Positions 24,020 to 30,722 of a stretch of 38,761 nt of DNA are shown one piece after another. The notes under the pieces were generated by a model. The model ran no database searches. It worked only from the letters and a program-made list of their open reading frames with translations, and had not been told where the DNA came from. The first letter of the stretch is position 1; every line of letters starts with the position of its first letter. Made by a program: the position numbers and the translations under genes. Source of the DNA: an uncultured Flavobacteriales bacterium (GTDB lineage Bacteria > Bacteroidota > Bacteroidia > CAIKAF01); contig CAILUT010000003.1 of the NCBI GenBank assembly GCA_903837495.1, forward strand, positions 1-38,761. The letters are read 5' to 3'.

Positions 24020-25684
24020 ATGAAACCGGGACTGTTTCGATATGCCGCCTATTTTGGCCTCATCTTACCATTCCTTCCCTTTTTGATTTGGCAGCAAGAC
24101 GCCTATGTTCGCCTTCACGACACCCTTGAAGGCGAATTGGTTTGGCTCGAAGTCTTGCGCCAAAGTGGCCTTGCTTTTGATTATTCTGCCGATGCCACTT
24201 TGCCCAATATCCTTGGTGGATTGGCCCGAAACACCTACCCGCCTGGGCATAGCTTGCCTTATTTGTTTGTGCATGTTTTCGGCATGTTCTGGGGCTACGT
24301 TTTTATGTCGTTCTGCCTTTCTCTAATCGGCTTCTTGGGCATGCGCAGCTGGGTAAAACAAACCTATCCACATGCTGCTCCCGAATTTGCCTGGGCCGCC
24401 GCTCTTCTTTTCGCATGGATTCCTTTTTTCCCCACCTTCGGCGCCGCAGTCATGGGCTTGCCCTGGCTTTGGCTTTCTTTTAGGCGCTTGCATCGGGGGC
24501 GGGCGAAACTTCCAGATCTGGCAATCTGGTTTCTTTTCCCCTTTACGGCCTCCTTTATTTGGACGGCCATTCTGCTGTCTTTGGCCTGGGGATTCTTGCT
24601 GCTGTCTCATCTTCGGAAACCGTTAAAATTCCAAGCTCTGCTTTGGGGTTCCGCTTTCGCTTGGGGCTTGGGCGTACTCTTGGCCCATTATCCTTCGTTT
24701 GCTTTGATGTTTAGCGGATTTGAATCGCACCGGCAAGAGTATCTTCCCTATCCAGACGGGGCACCCGCGCTTGTTTCACAGCTTCAATCCTTTGTTCAAA
24801 TGGCTTTATTTAGCCATTACCACGTGGGCACCTTGGTTACCCTGCCTATTTTGCTGCTGCTTTTTCTGGCTTGGCCACATGTTCCTAAACGCAGCAAGTA
24901 CACAGCCCTAATCTTGCTTCTGGTTCTGCTCTTCCAAGCTTTTTACCCCAGCCTTGAGTATTTGTTTTTTCAACACATTGAGGTCATTCGAAGCATGCGG
25001 CTCGACAGGCTTTCTACCCTGTTTCCCTTTCTGTGGCTTATTTTGTTGGTTGACAGCAGCATAGCCATTTGGAATCAGATTGCCTACCGACGCGTAGCCT
25101 TAGTGGTTTGGGCCTGCGTGTTGCTGCTTGCAAGCTTAGGGAACGACCAAAACCTTCAAAACCTGCGTAAAGCTTTGCACAAAGACATTATGCCCAGCTA
25201 TCGAAGCTACCTGGCGGCCGATCAAATGAAAAAAATCCAATGGTTTATTGGCAAGCCTGTTTCTTCTTACCGGGTGGCCTCTTTGGGTTTGTCGCCCAGC
25301 ATTGCTCAATACAATGGTTTTTATACGGTGGACGGACTCCAATCTCAATATCCGCTCAAGCAAAAACACCGCCTGGGCAAGATCATGCAGGCCGAATTGG
25401 AAAAGGCGGGGGACTGCCAACGCTATTTTCAAAATTGGGGCAATCGAGCCTACCTGTTCAGTGCCGAATTGGGCTGCGGATTTCAAGCCATTCACCAAGG
25501 AAAAGGAAAGCGAGGTCAAATTCAAAACTTGGAATTGAACCCTGCGGCCATGCACGAAGCCGGATTAAAGTACCTGCTGTCTGCGGTACTTTTACCCCCC
25601 TCTAATACCTACCGGCATCTGCGGAGTTTTCACAACGGCGATTCCTGGTGGACCATTCACCTGTACGAAATTCAACCTTTATGA
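24020..25684 (+). CDS. Large polytopic membrane protein (DUF6044/glycosyltransferase-like)
   Basis: A 554-residue protein with about ten membrane helices over the first 390 residues, then a soluble C-terminal domain of about 160 residues. Near the N-terminus HDTLEGELVWLEVL and GGLARNTYPPGHSLPYL occupy the first extracytoplasmic loop. Acidic residues there, and the overall layout, resemble lipid-carrier-dependent GT-C glycosyltransferases and the YfhO/DUF6044 proteins. I place the start at 24020 (MKPGLFRY) rather than far upstream in frame, because the longer version would run through the preceding epimerase gene. The stop overlaps the next small gene (ATGA). A role in surface polysaccharide modification is inferred. 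Confidence 0.75.
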   Translation: MKPGLFRYAAYFGLILPFLPFLIWQQDAYVRLHDTLEGELVWLEVLRQSGLAFDYSADATLPNILGGLARNTYPPGHSLPYLFVHVFGMFWGYVFMSFCLSLIGFLGMRSWVKQTYPHAAPEFAWAAALLFAWIPFFPTFGAAVMGLPWLWLSFRRLHRGRAKLPDLAIWFLFPFTASFIWTAILLSLAWGFLLLSHLRKPLKFQALLWGSAFAWGLGVLLAHYPSFALMFSGFESHRQEYLPYPDGAPALVSQLQSFVQMALFSHYHVGTLVTLPILLLLFLAWPHVPKRSKYTALILLLVLLFQAFYPSLEYLFFQHIEVIRSMRLDRLSTLFPFLWLILLVDSSIAIWNQIAYRRVALVVWACVLLLASLGNDQNLQNLRKALHKDIMPSYRSYLAADQMKKIQWFIGKPVSSYRVASLGLSPSIAQYNGFYTVDGLQSQYPLKQKHRLGKIMQAELEKAGDCQRYFQNWGNRAYLFSAELGCGFQAIHQGKGKRGQIQNLELNPAAMHEAGLKYLLSAVLLPPSNTYRHLRSFHNGDSWWTIHLYEIQPL

Positions 25685-25881
25685 AGCGTTGGAAATGGAT
25701 GTGTTGCTTGTTGTTCCCCCCGCTGTTTTTGGGCTGGAATCGCTTGTCTGAAAAAAACTGGAACAGGGTTGGCTTGATCCTTTTTGCGGGCCTTTTAACC
25801 GGCACCGGTCTTTTGGCCATGCTGGTGTTTTGGCACGGTGGACGTTGGCTTCCGGTGCTTTCTGGATTTTATGGGGGATAA
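25681..25881 (+). CDS. Tiny membrane protein coupled to the polytopic protein
   Basis: A 66-residue protein whose ATG overlaps the stop of the preceding gene (ATGA at 25681-25684), so it is translationally coupled. Two hydrophobic helices are visible: about residues 6-19 (with LFPPLFLGW) and 31-51. A basic turn lies between them. I do not recognise the family. The coupling suggests a small accessory subunit of the polytopic membrane protein. Confidence 0.6.
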   Translation: MKRWKWMCCLLFPPLFLGWNRLSEKNWNRVGLILFAGLLTGTGLLAMLVFWHGGRWLPVLSGFYGG

Positions 25882-26114
25882 GGCAATTGCGCCCTGAAGC
25901 TTAAAATTCTTTTATGCCAATTCAAGACACCATTGGCCTTCATTGGTTTGATTGGGAGCAAAGGATTTATTTTCAAAAGGCCATATTTTTTATCTTGGCA
26001 TTCCGTTTTCAATGTGAACCACTTCGAATAAAGCAAAATGGAGTCCAGAAACCATTTAAAAAACGGGTACAACTCATTTAGCCGAATAAATAGGCTGTTA
26101 AATCACAAAACGAT

Positions 26115-26291
26115 ATGAAAGCTGCTGTTTTTGTTTTAGGTACCTTTTCTTTTTCAACCATAGGGCTTGGTAGTTTATTCAAGATCTTACATTGGCCTGG
26201 GGCCAATATTTTACTGGTTCTTGGGCTTAGTGTATTCTCCGTACTGTTTGTTCCTAGTCTGGCCAAATACCTGTACGACAAAAGCGAATAA
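26115..26291 (+). CDS. Tiny membrane protein with GldL-like helix motif
   Basis: A 58-residue ORF starting at the ATG at 26115. It has two membrane helices (about residues 4-23 and 30-50) joined by FKILHWPGANILL. This closely resembles the helix-turn signature of GldL and of small Bacteroidota membrane proteins (FKIMHWPGA..L). Full GldL is about 220 residues and pairs with GldM, which is absent here, so this is a short stand-alone relative and not the motility/type IX secretion motor itself. It is isolated between opposing genes. Coding status rests on this motif and on the intact frame. Confidence 0.6.
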   Translation: MKAAVFVLGTFSFSTIGLGSLFKILHWPGANILLVLGLSVFSVLFVPSLAKYLYDKSE

Positions 26292-26327
26292 AAGAAACAG
26301 CCCTACAAGCCTGAATAGGCCGTGCGC

Positions 26328-27185
26328 TTAGCGCACCGTCAAGGTCTCGCTGGTCAACGATGCATTGGCTTCGCCGTGCAGTTCGCGGAGCAATTGCTGA
26401 ACCTCATCCGAGCTAAAGTTGCAAAACCAACGGTCGGCGCGTTCCTGTATGCTGGGCAGCCCCTTTCCACGAACCGTATCGGCAATAATGGCCGTAGGTT
26501 TTCCTGTGGCTAAGGGAATGGTTGAGAATGCCTGTTCAAGGGCATTGAAATCATGCCCATTTACCCGTTTCACTTCAAATCCAAAGGCCCGGAATTTGTC
26601 GTCCAAAGGTTCAAGTGGAATGAGTTCTTCGGTGCGTATGTTGGCTTGGAATTGGTTTCGGTCCACCAAAAACACCAAATTATCTAGTTTGTAAGCCTGT
26701 GCCACCAGGGCCGCCTCCCAACAGGTTCCTTCGTTCAATTCTCCATCGCCGGTTACCACGACCACCCGGTTGCTGCCGCCCCGCAGTTTTATGTCCATGG
26801 CAATGCCCACTCCTACACTTGGCAAATGCCCCAAGGAACCGCTGTGAAATTCGATTCCAGGAACATTCCGGTTCGGATGCCAATAGATGTGGTCGTTGCT
26901 TTTTAAGTGGTTTTTCAGGCGTTCGGCCGGCATCCAACCCAATTCCACCATGGTGCCATAAAGGGCGGGCACATCGTGGCCTTTTGACAGCAATAAATAA
27001 TCGCGGTTGGGGTCAGATAGCCGCTCGGGATGCACATTCAGCCATTCGTTGTACAGGTACACGAACAAATCGGCACACGAAAGCGAGGCTCCAATAAAGC
27101 AGCCCCCATCGGTTGACATGCGTACAATATGCGCTCTGACCTTCAAGGCCATGGCTTCCAATTCCTGTTGACGTTCAAGATTCAT
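26328..27185 (-). CDS. Transketolase N-terminal half (TPP-binding subunit)
   Basis: A 285-residue protein matching only the N-terminal, thiamine-diphosphate-pyrophosphate-binding half of transketolase. Visible are SKGHDVPALY (His70), SGSLGH (His120), and the TPP/Mg motif GDGELNEGTCWEA (146-158), with RNQ further on. Split transketolases need a separate C-terminal subunit, normally the next gene, but downstream on this strand no such gene is present: 26115-26291 carries a small gene on the other strand. It is last in the operon with a cytidylyltransferase, so it may act in making an unusual surface sugar rather than in the pentose phosphate pathway. It could be inactive if the partner is lost. 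Confidence 0.9.
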   Translation of the reverse strand: MNLERQQELEAMALKVRAHIVRMSTDGGCFIGASLSCADLFVYLYNEWLNVHPERLSDPNRDYLLLSKGHDVPALYGTMVELGWMPAERLKNHLKSNDHIYWHPNRNVPGIEFHSGSLGHLPSVGVGIAMDIKLRGGSNRVVVVTGDGELNEGTCWEAALVAQAYKLDNLVFLVDRNQFQANIRTEELIPLEPLDDKFRAFGFEVKRVNGHDFNALEQAFSTIPLATGKPTAIIADTVRGKGLPSIQERADRWFCNFSSDEVQQLLRELHGEANASLTSETLTVR

Positions 27186-27345
27186 GGGTGATTTTTTTTG
27201 TTTGCTGAACCGAAATGGTTTTTAATTCATTCAAATGATTGCGGTACCAATTTACTCCAGCGTAGTGCTGGTTTATCTGGAATATTTCCGGGTTACGTTG
27301 AAGCAGATGCAATATGTCTTGCAGTCCAAAGGTCGGGTTTTGCGG
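27175..27345 (-). pseudogene. Orphaned C-terminal tail of the SpsF-like cytidylyltransferase
   Basis: Directly after the TAG at 27348-27346 the same reading frame stays open for 56 codons, to TGA at 27177-27175. It encodes a tail with PQNPTFGLQDILHLL, NPEI and HYAGVNWYRNHL followed by ELKTI. From family knowledge, this is the usual C-terminus of SpsF-like cytidylyltransferases. The restored frame would overlap the transketolase start by 11 bases, like the other coupled junctions of this operon. So the TAG at codon 214 most likely cuts a once continuous 270-residue gene. Confidence 0.75.
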
Positions 27346-27987
27346 CTACAATGCCTCATACACTGCTTTAATAAAAGCATAGTCTTCGGGGTAATCGATG
27401 GTAAATCGATGCGACATGCTGTAGTCTAAGCCCAAAGGCCAAACCACATTTTTCAGCACAAACCGCTCTGGCCGTTCCCAAATAAATGGAGTGGTGTGTT
27501 CCCGTTCCATGGGCAGACGGGCTTCCGTCCAGGCCGCATGCAGCACATCCATAGGCATCACTTCCACGTCGTTTCCGTCGGGCCAGGTTCCGGGGTGAAG
27601 GTTGCTGATGTAGTCCCATTTTTCTGTTTGATTTAGTGCTTGTTCCAGCACCAGGTCAACAACGGCAGGGTCAATCAGGGGCACGTCCGAAGGGATTTTT
27701 ACCACCAAATCTGCTCCATATGCCAAAGCTGCCTGGTAATGTCGGTCCAGCAGGTCGGTCGGATGCCCCCGAAAGCAGTTCCAACCGCGTTGTTCGCAAA
27801 TGGATTGAATCAAGTTGTCTTGCGGGTCGGTGGTGGTAGCCACCACCACGGTTCCCACGTGTTTGGCCATCAATACGCGTTCCACCATGCGTTCCAGCAA
27901 GGTACTGCCGCACAGATCCATGCATACTTTATCGGGCAAGCGGCTAGACCCCCGCCGAGCTTGAACCACGGTTGTAAGTTGGCTCAT
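27346..27987 (-). CDS. SpsF-like cytidylyltransferase, truncated by in-frame TAG
   Basis: A 213-residue protein of the SpsF/NeuA/KdsB-like nucleotidyltransferase fold, expected to activate a sugar acid or polyol phosphate with CTP. The N-terminal nucleotide-binding motif is VVQARRGSSRLPDK. VVKIPSDVPLIDP and the later DGNDVEV and SMSHRFTIDYPEDY are typical. Translation stops at TAG (27348-27346) after YEAL, yet the frame continues with family-like sequence to 27175, so the natural protein was probably 270 residues. The catalytic core lies before the stop, and the lost tail may affect dimerisation or stability. The start overlaps the upstream gene by 4 bases (ATGA). Confidence 0.85.
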   Translation of the reverse strand: MSQLTTVVQARRGSSRLPDKVCMDLCGSTLLERMVERVLMAKHVGTVVVATTTDPQDNLIQSICEQRGWNCFRGHPTDLLDRHYQAALAYGADLVVKIPSDVPLIDPAVVDLVLEQALNQTEKWDYISNLHPGTWPDGNDVEVMPMDVLHAAWTEARLPMEREHTTPFIWERPERFVLKNVVWPLGLDYSMSHRFTIDYPEDYAFIKAVYEAL

Positions 27988-29021
27988 GTACTGGCGACCG
28001 AACGGGCTTGGTATTGACGCAAGAATTCGGGGCCACTGCCTTTAAAATCGGCAAATTGCCGAGCCAATTCGGCGATGTGTGCAGCAGATTTCCCTCCATT
28101 TTGAATGGGTTGCAGGCGTTTCAGTTCATCTACATCAAAATACGAATGAACGGGTTTGCCCAATGCCAATCCTACATACACCACTGTTGAATATTGGGTA
28201 ATAAGTTCAGTGCAGTTCGCAATCATGTGGTTGGTGTCGCCCGATTGAAAAACCAAGGTGTTTTCGGGGCAAAGTGCCACAATTTCTTTGTAGGCACGGT
28301 CCCAGATTTCGTTGGGGTGCAGTTTAAAAATGATGGGGCGCCCCGCTGCAATTTTCACACTTTGCCTAATGAATTCTGGGCGGTTTTCGCGCCGGAACGT
28401 TTCCCGCATGTCTGTTGTACACACCAAAACATAATCGCGGTACGGAAAGGAGTTGTTTAAAAACGATTGGCAATGGTCAAAGTTGGGTATTCCGGTTACA
28501 ATAATCTTATCGGCCTGGGTTCCCAATGAAGAAAAGTGCTGTTTGTAGCCTTCGCTGGCTACGCAGTAAACATCTGGACCGTTCCTGCTGCCATTCAAGC
28601 TGGTGGTTCCTGTAAAATAGGCCGGCAAGCCCATTTTATTTACCCATTTGCTCCAAGTATCGAGCGGGTCAACCATGCCTTCTTGAACAAAAATAGACTT
28701 GGAACGGCGGGCCACCTCCGGATAAATCGCATCGGTACACATAAATACCAGGTCGTATTTCCCCATGTTTTCGAACCCGCCATAATCGTAATTTAGGTTG
28801 TGTTCGCGTACAAAATCCTCGGATTTTTTTCGAAACCGCCCATCAATGATGGTGTTTTCGAGCAAACCAATGTGCACGGCAAATTTTTCTAAGCGGGAAT
28901 GCGGAAAAAACTGGGTAAAATACCCATCAAAATCGCCTTTTAGTTCCTGATAAATCTGGAACATTTGCGAAGTTTGGTTGGGCGAACCCAAAATAAACAA
29001 AGCCTTTTTGCGCGGTGTCAT
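27984..29021 (-). CDS. CDP-glycerol glycerophosphotransferase / UDP-GlcNAc 2-epimerase-like enzyme
   Basis: A 345-residue cytoplasmic protein with the look of the GT-B-like fold shared by CDP-glycerol glycerophosphotransferases and UDP-GlcNAc 2-epimerases. Visible landmarks are FVQEGMVDP, the inter-domain segment IVTGIPNFDH, the KLHPNE motif (HP..E) and TQYSTVVYVGLALGKPVHSYFDVDE near the C-terminus. These match nucleotide-binding positions of the class, but I cannot choose between transferase and epimerase. The ATG overlaps the stop of the DUF2147 gene (ATGA), and its own stop overlaps the cytidylyltransferase start in the same way. A role in surface glycan assembly is inferred. Confidence 0.72.
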   Translation of the reverse strand: MTPRKKALFILGSPNQTSQMFQIYQELKGDFDGYFTQFFPHSRLEKFAVHIGLLENTIIDGRFRKKSEDFVREHNLNYDYGGFENMGKYDLVFMCTDAIYPEVARRSKSIFVQEGMVDPLDTWSKWVNKMGLPAYFTGTTSLNGSRNGPDVYCVASEGYKQHFSSLGTQADKIIVTGIPNFDHCQSFLNNSFPYRDYVLVCTTDMRETFRRENRPEFIRQSVKIAAGRPIIFKLHPNEIWDRAYKEIVALCPENTLVFQSGDTNHMIANCTELITQYSTVVYVGLALGKPVHSYFDVDELKRLQPIQNGGKSAAHIAELARQFADFKGSGPEFLRQYQARSVAST

Positions 29022-29497
29022 GGTTCAACGCGATTAAAAAAAAGGGATTTCCCAATCCATGGAAAACCAATGTAGGCGCGTACTTCCACCCGATTCCGGT
29101 TCAGGAGGGTAATTCGGCAATCGTAGGTTTTTCCGCTTTCTGGATCGTAAATCTTCCCGTCGTTCCAGCTGTCTTCTCCATCGTATTTCAGGCCCAAAAC
29201 CACCGGAATTCCAATGTAGGGGCGGCTTCTGAGTTTTGGATTTGGATTTAAATGGTCTTTTTTCTGACTTCCATCGGCCCAATGGTTGCGTTCCATCCAA
29301 ATTATTTTGCCAAAAAACCGCTCCGCTCGCTGGTCAATGCGCACCTTAAACGCGTTGTCTTCTTTAAGCCAAGTGCCTGCCAATGCGGATTGCCCGTATT
29401 TCTCAGCCTCCATCGCAATTGGATGGCCCGGAGCAAAGCCCGACAAGCAAAGCCAAGCACAAAGCGGCAAAATCCATGTTTGAATGGGAATTTTCAT
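29018..29497 (-). CDS. DUF2147 secreted protein
   Basis: A 159-residue exported protein of the DUF2147 family. A signal peptide (about residues 4-22) is followed by the family hallmarks GTWLKEDN, FGKIIWM, DHLNPNPKLRSRPYIG, WNDGKIYDPESGKTYDC and VEVRAYIG. The start is set at 29497, as a promoter with -7 TATTTTTG and -33 TTG lies just before it; an upstream in-frame start at 29554 would include the promoter. The family is an extracytoplasmic small beta fold of unknown function. It is first in the operon with the sugar-nucleotide genes, coupled by ATGA. Confidence 0.9.
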   Translation of the reverse strand: MKIPIQTWILPLCAWLCLSGFAPGHPIAMEAEKYGQSALAGTWLKEDNAFKVRIDQRAERFFGKIIWMERNHWADGSQKKDHLNPNPKLRSRPYIGIPVVLGLKYDGEDSWNDGKIYDPESGKTYDCRITLLNRNRVEVRAYIGFPWIGKSLFFNRVEP

Positions 29498-29507
29498 AAT
29501 TCGGATA

Positions 29508-29538
29508 CAAAAATACGGCTTTGAAACAGCAGGCACAA
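29508..29538 (-). promoter_or_regulatory. Promoter of the DUF2147-sugar operon
   Basis: On the minus strand, TTG (29538-29536) and TATTTTTG (29515-29508) are separated by 20 bases, a good Bacteroidota -33/-7 pair. The ATG is 10 bases past the -7 element. Confidence 0.65.
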
Positions 29539-29645
29539 GGAAAAAGTTCAACAAAACCCCAAAGAATTGTTAAGTTCTCTATGTTAATAACTGATTTCGG
29601 GTTTAAAGAACTTGAATTTACTGGGATTTGTTTTGATTTTTAGGG

Positions 29646-29786
29646 GCGGCAAACGGGCTTTCAGGCTTAGTCCGCGGGGGCTGCCGGGCAGGCTAAGTAC
29701 CCAAAGTAGCTCCTAAAGTCGCTCTTTGGGTCCATACCCTGCTGCCGGAAGCCCCCTTGCGGGCTAAGCACTTCAATCCCTGCCGC
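29646..29786 (+). repeat. Structured ~140-bp intergenic repeat, copy 3
   Basis: A complete copy bounded by GCGGCA (29646-29651) and TGCCGC (29781-29786). GCTTAGTCCGC (29665-29675) pairs with GCGGGCTAAGC (29759-29769) apart from one G-T pair, GGGGGCT pairs with AGCCCCC, and CCCAAAG (29700-29706) pairs with CTTTGGG (29724-29730). The apical loop is GCTCCTAAAGTCGC (29709-29722). It lies 30 bases past the stop of the DUF4384-like gene. Confidence 0.85.
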
Positions 29787-29816
29787 GGCCGCATCAAAGC
29801 CTGGAGCCCTTAAAAT

Positions 29817-30713
29817 TTATTTTCGGCTGTCTAAAATGATTGGAAAGTTGAACACCTGCCGTTCTGAAGGTTCTATTCCGTCCAACCAACGCTGCAAATC
29901 CTGCCTTAAATTTACCGGCGGAGTTGGCATAGGCTTTTTAAAGAACATCAGCATAACTGATTTTACTGCCTTGGGTTGGGTGTTCTCTACAACATATTCG
30001 CGCTGCGATTTATGGCTGGGAAACAGATGTTCGGCATCCGATTCCAGCAGGTCCTGCCGTTCTGCCTCGTTCGGATAAAAACAAAAAGCGGAGTCGCCCT
30101 CTAAATAATAGGCCAACATATAGCTTCCGGGCGATTGCACTCGAAACGACAGGGAAGTTTGGTATGGATAGGCGGGCAAAATGCCCTTAACATCGTGGGT
30201 GAAGGCCGGGTCGGGATCGGTTTTGTATTGAACAACGCTGGCCCGTATGCAGCGTTCAATTTCCATGATTTTAAATTCGTTTATTTTGCTTTTGGGTTCT
30301 TCGAGGTCCTGCACCTCGGTAATTCCGCCCTTGTATCGGGTTTGTATTACTTTTGAAAAGGCCTCGGTGTATCCGTTTCCCCCTTCCGATTGCTGCATTT
30401 GGGTGCTGGAATTTACTTCTAAGGGAATGCCTGCGCGGTTTAAAGCCTCTTCCATGGCTTTTTCAAGGGCACATTGTTGGACTTCTTTTAAGGTTTGATT
30501 TGCCCCCATGGCGCAACTGCCACAGGCTTCTATCTTTTCTGATTTTTTTTGGGCCAGAATCTGAGTAAAAAAAGCCGAATTAAGAAGCAGGAAAGCGCCC
30601 AAGAACTTTAAAGTCAGGCGGGGATTCCAATTTTTGGCTGTTGTCTGTGTTTTGCCCTGTCGCCCAAATAGGGGAAGGTCCGCGGGCCGCAAATTCAAAC
30701 GAGAGAAACCCAC
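29817..30713 (-). CDS. Exported DUF4384-like protein, partner of the caspase-like protease
   Basis: A 298-residue protein with an apparent signal or anchor segment (about residues 33-54, ending ILAQ) after an unusually long 30-residue lead; the start codon is GTG at 30713. The middle part has two clustered Cys residues (EACGSCAMG) and a helical ALEKAMEEAL segment like FlgT/LPP20-type proteins. The C-terminal part (about 180-270) matches the DUF4384 pattern: LSFRVQSPGSYMLAYYLEGD, CFYPNE and HLFPS. It starts 9 bases after the caspase-like gene and is surely co-transcribed. A function in the envelope next to the protease is inferred. Confidence 0.7.
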   Translation of the reverse strand: MGFSRLNLRPADLPLFGRQGKTQTTAKNWNPRLTLKFLGAFLLLNSAFFTQILAQKKSEKIEACGSCAMGANQTLKEVQQCALEKAMEEALNRAGIPLEVNSSTQMQQSEGGNGYTEAFSKVIQTRYKGGITEVQDLEEPKSKINEFKIMEIERCIRASVVQYKTDPDPAFTHDVKGILPAYPYQTSLSFRVQSPGSYMLAYYLEGDSAFCFYPNEAERQDLLESDAEHLFPSHKSQREYVVENTQPKAVKSVMLMFFKKPMPTPPVNLRQDLQRWLDGIEPSERQVFNFPIILDSRK

Positions 30714-30722
30714 CGCAAAGAA

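Noticed and set aside
26322-26336. GTGCGC/GCGCAC hairpin around the transketolase stop codon
   Set aside because: It has no following T tract on the minus strand and could be chance in a GC-rich stretch.
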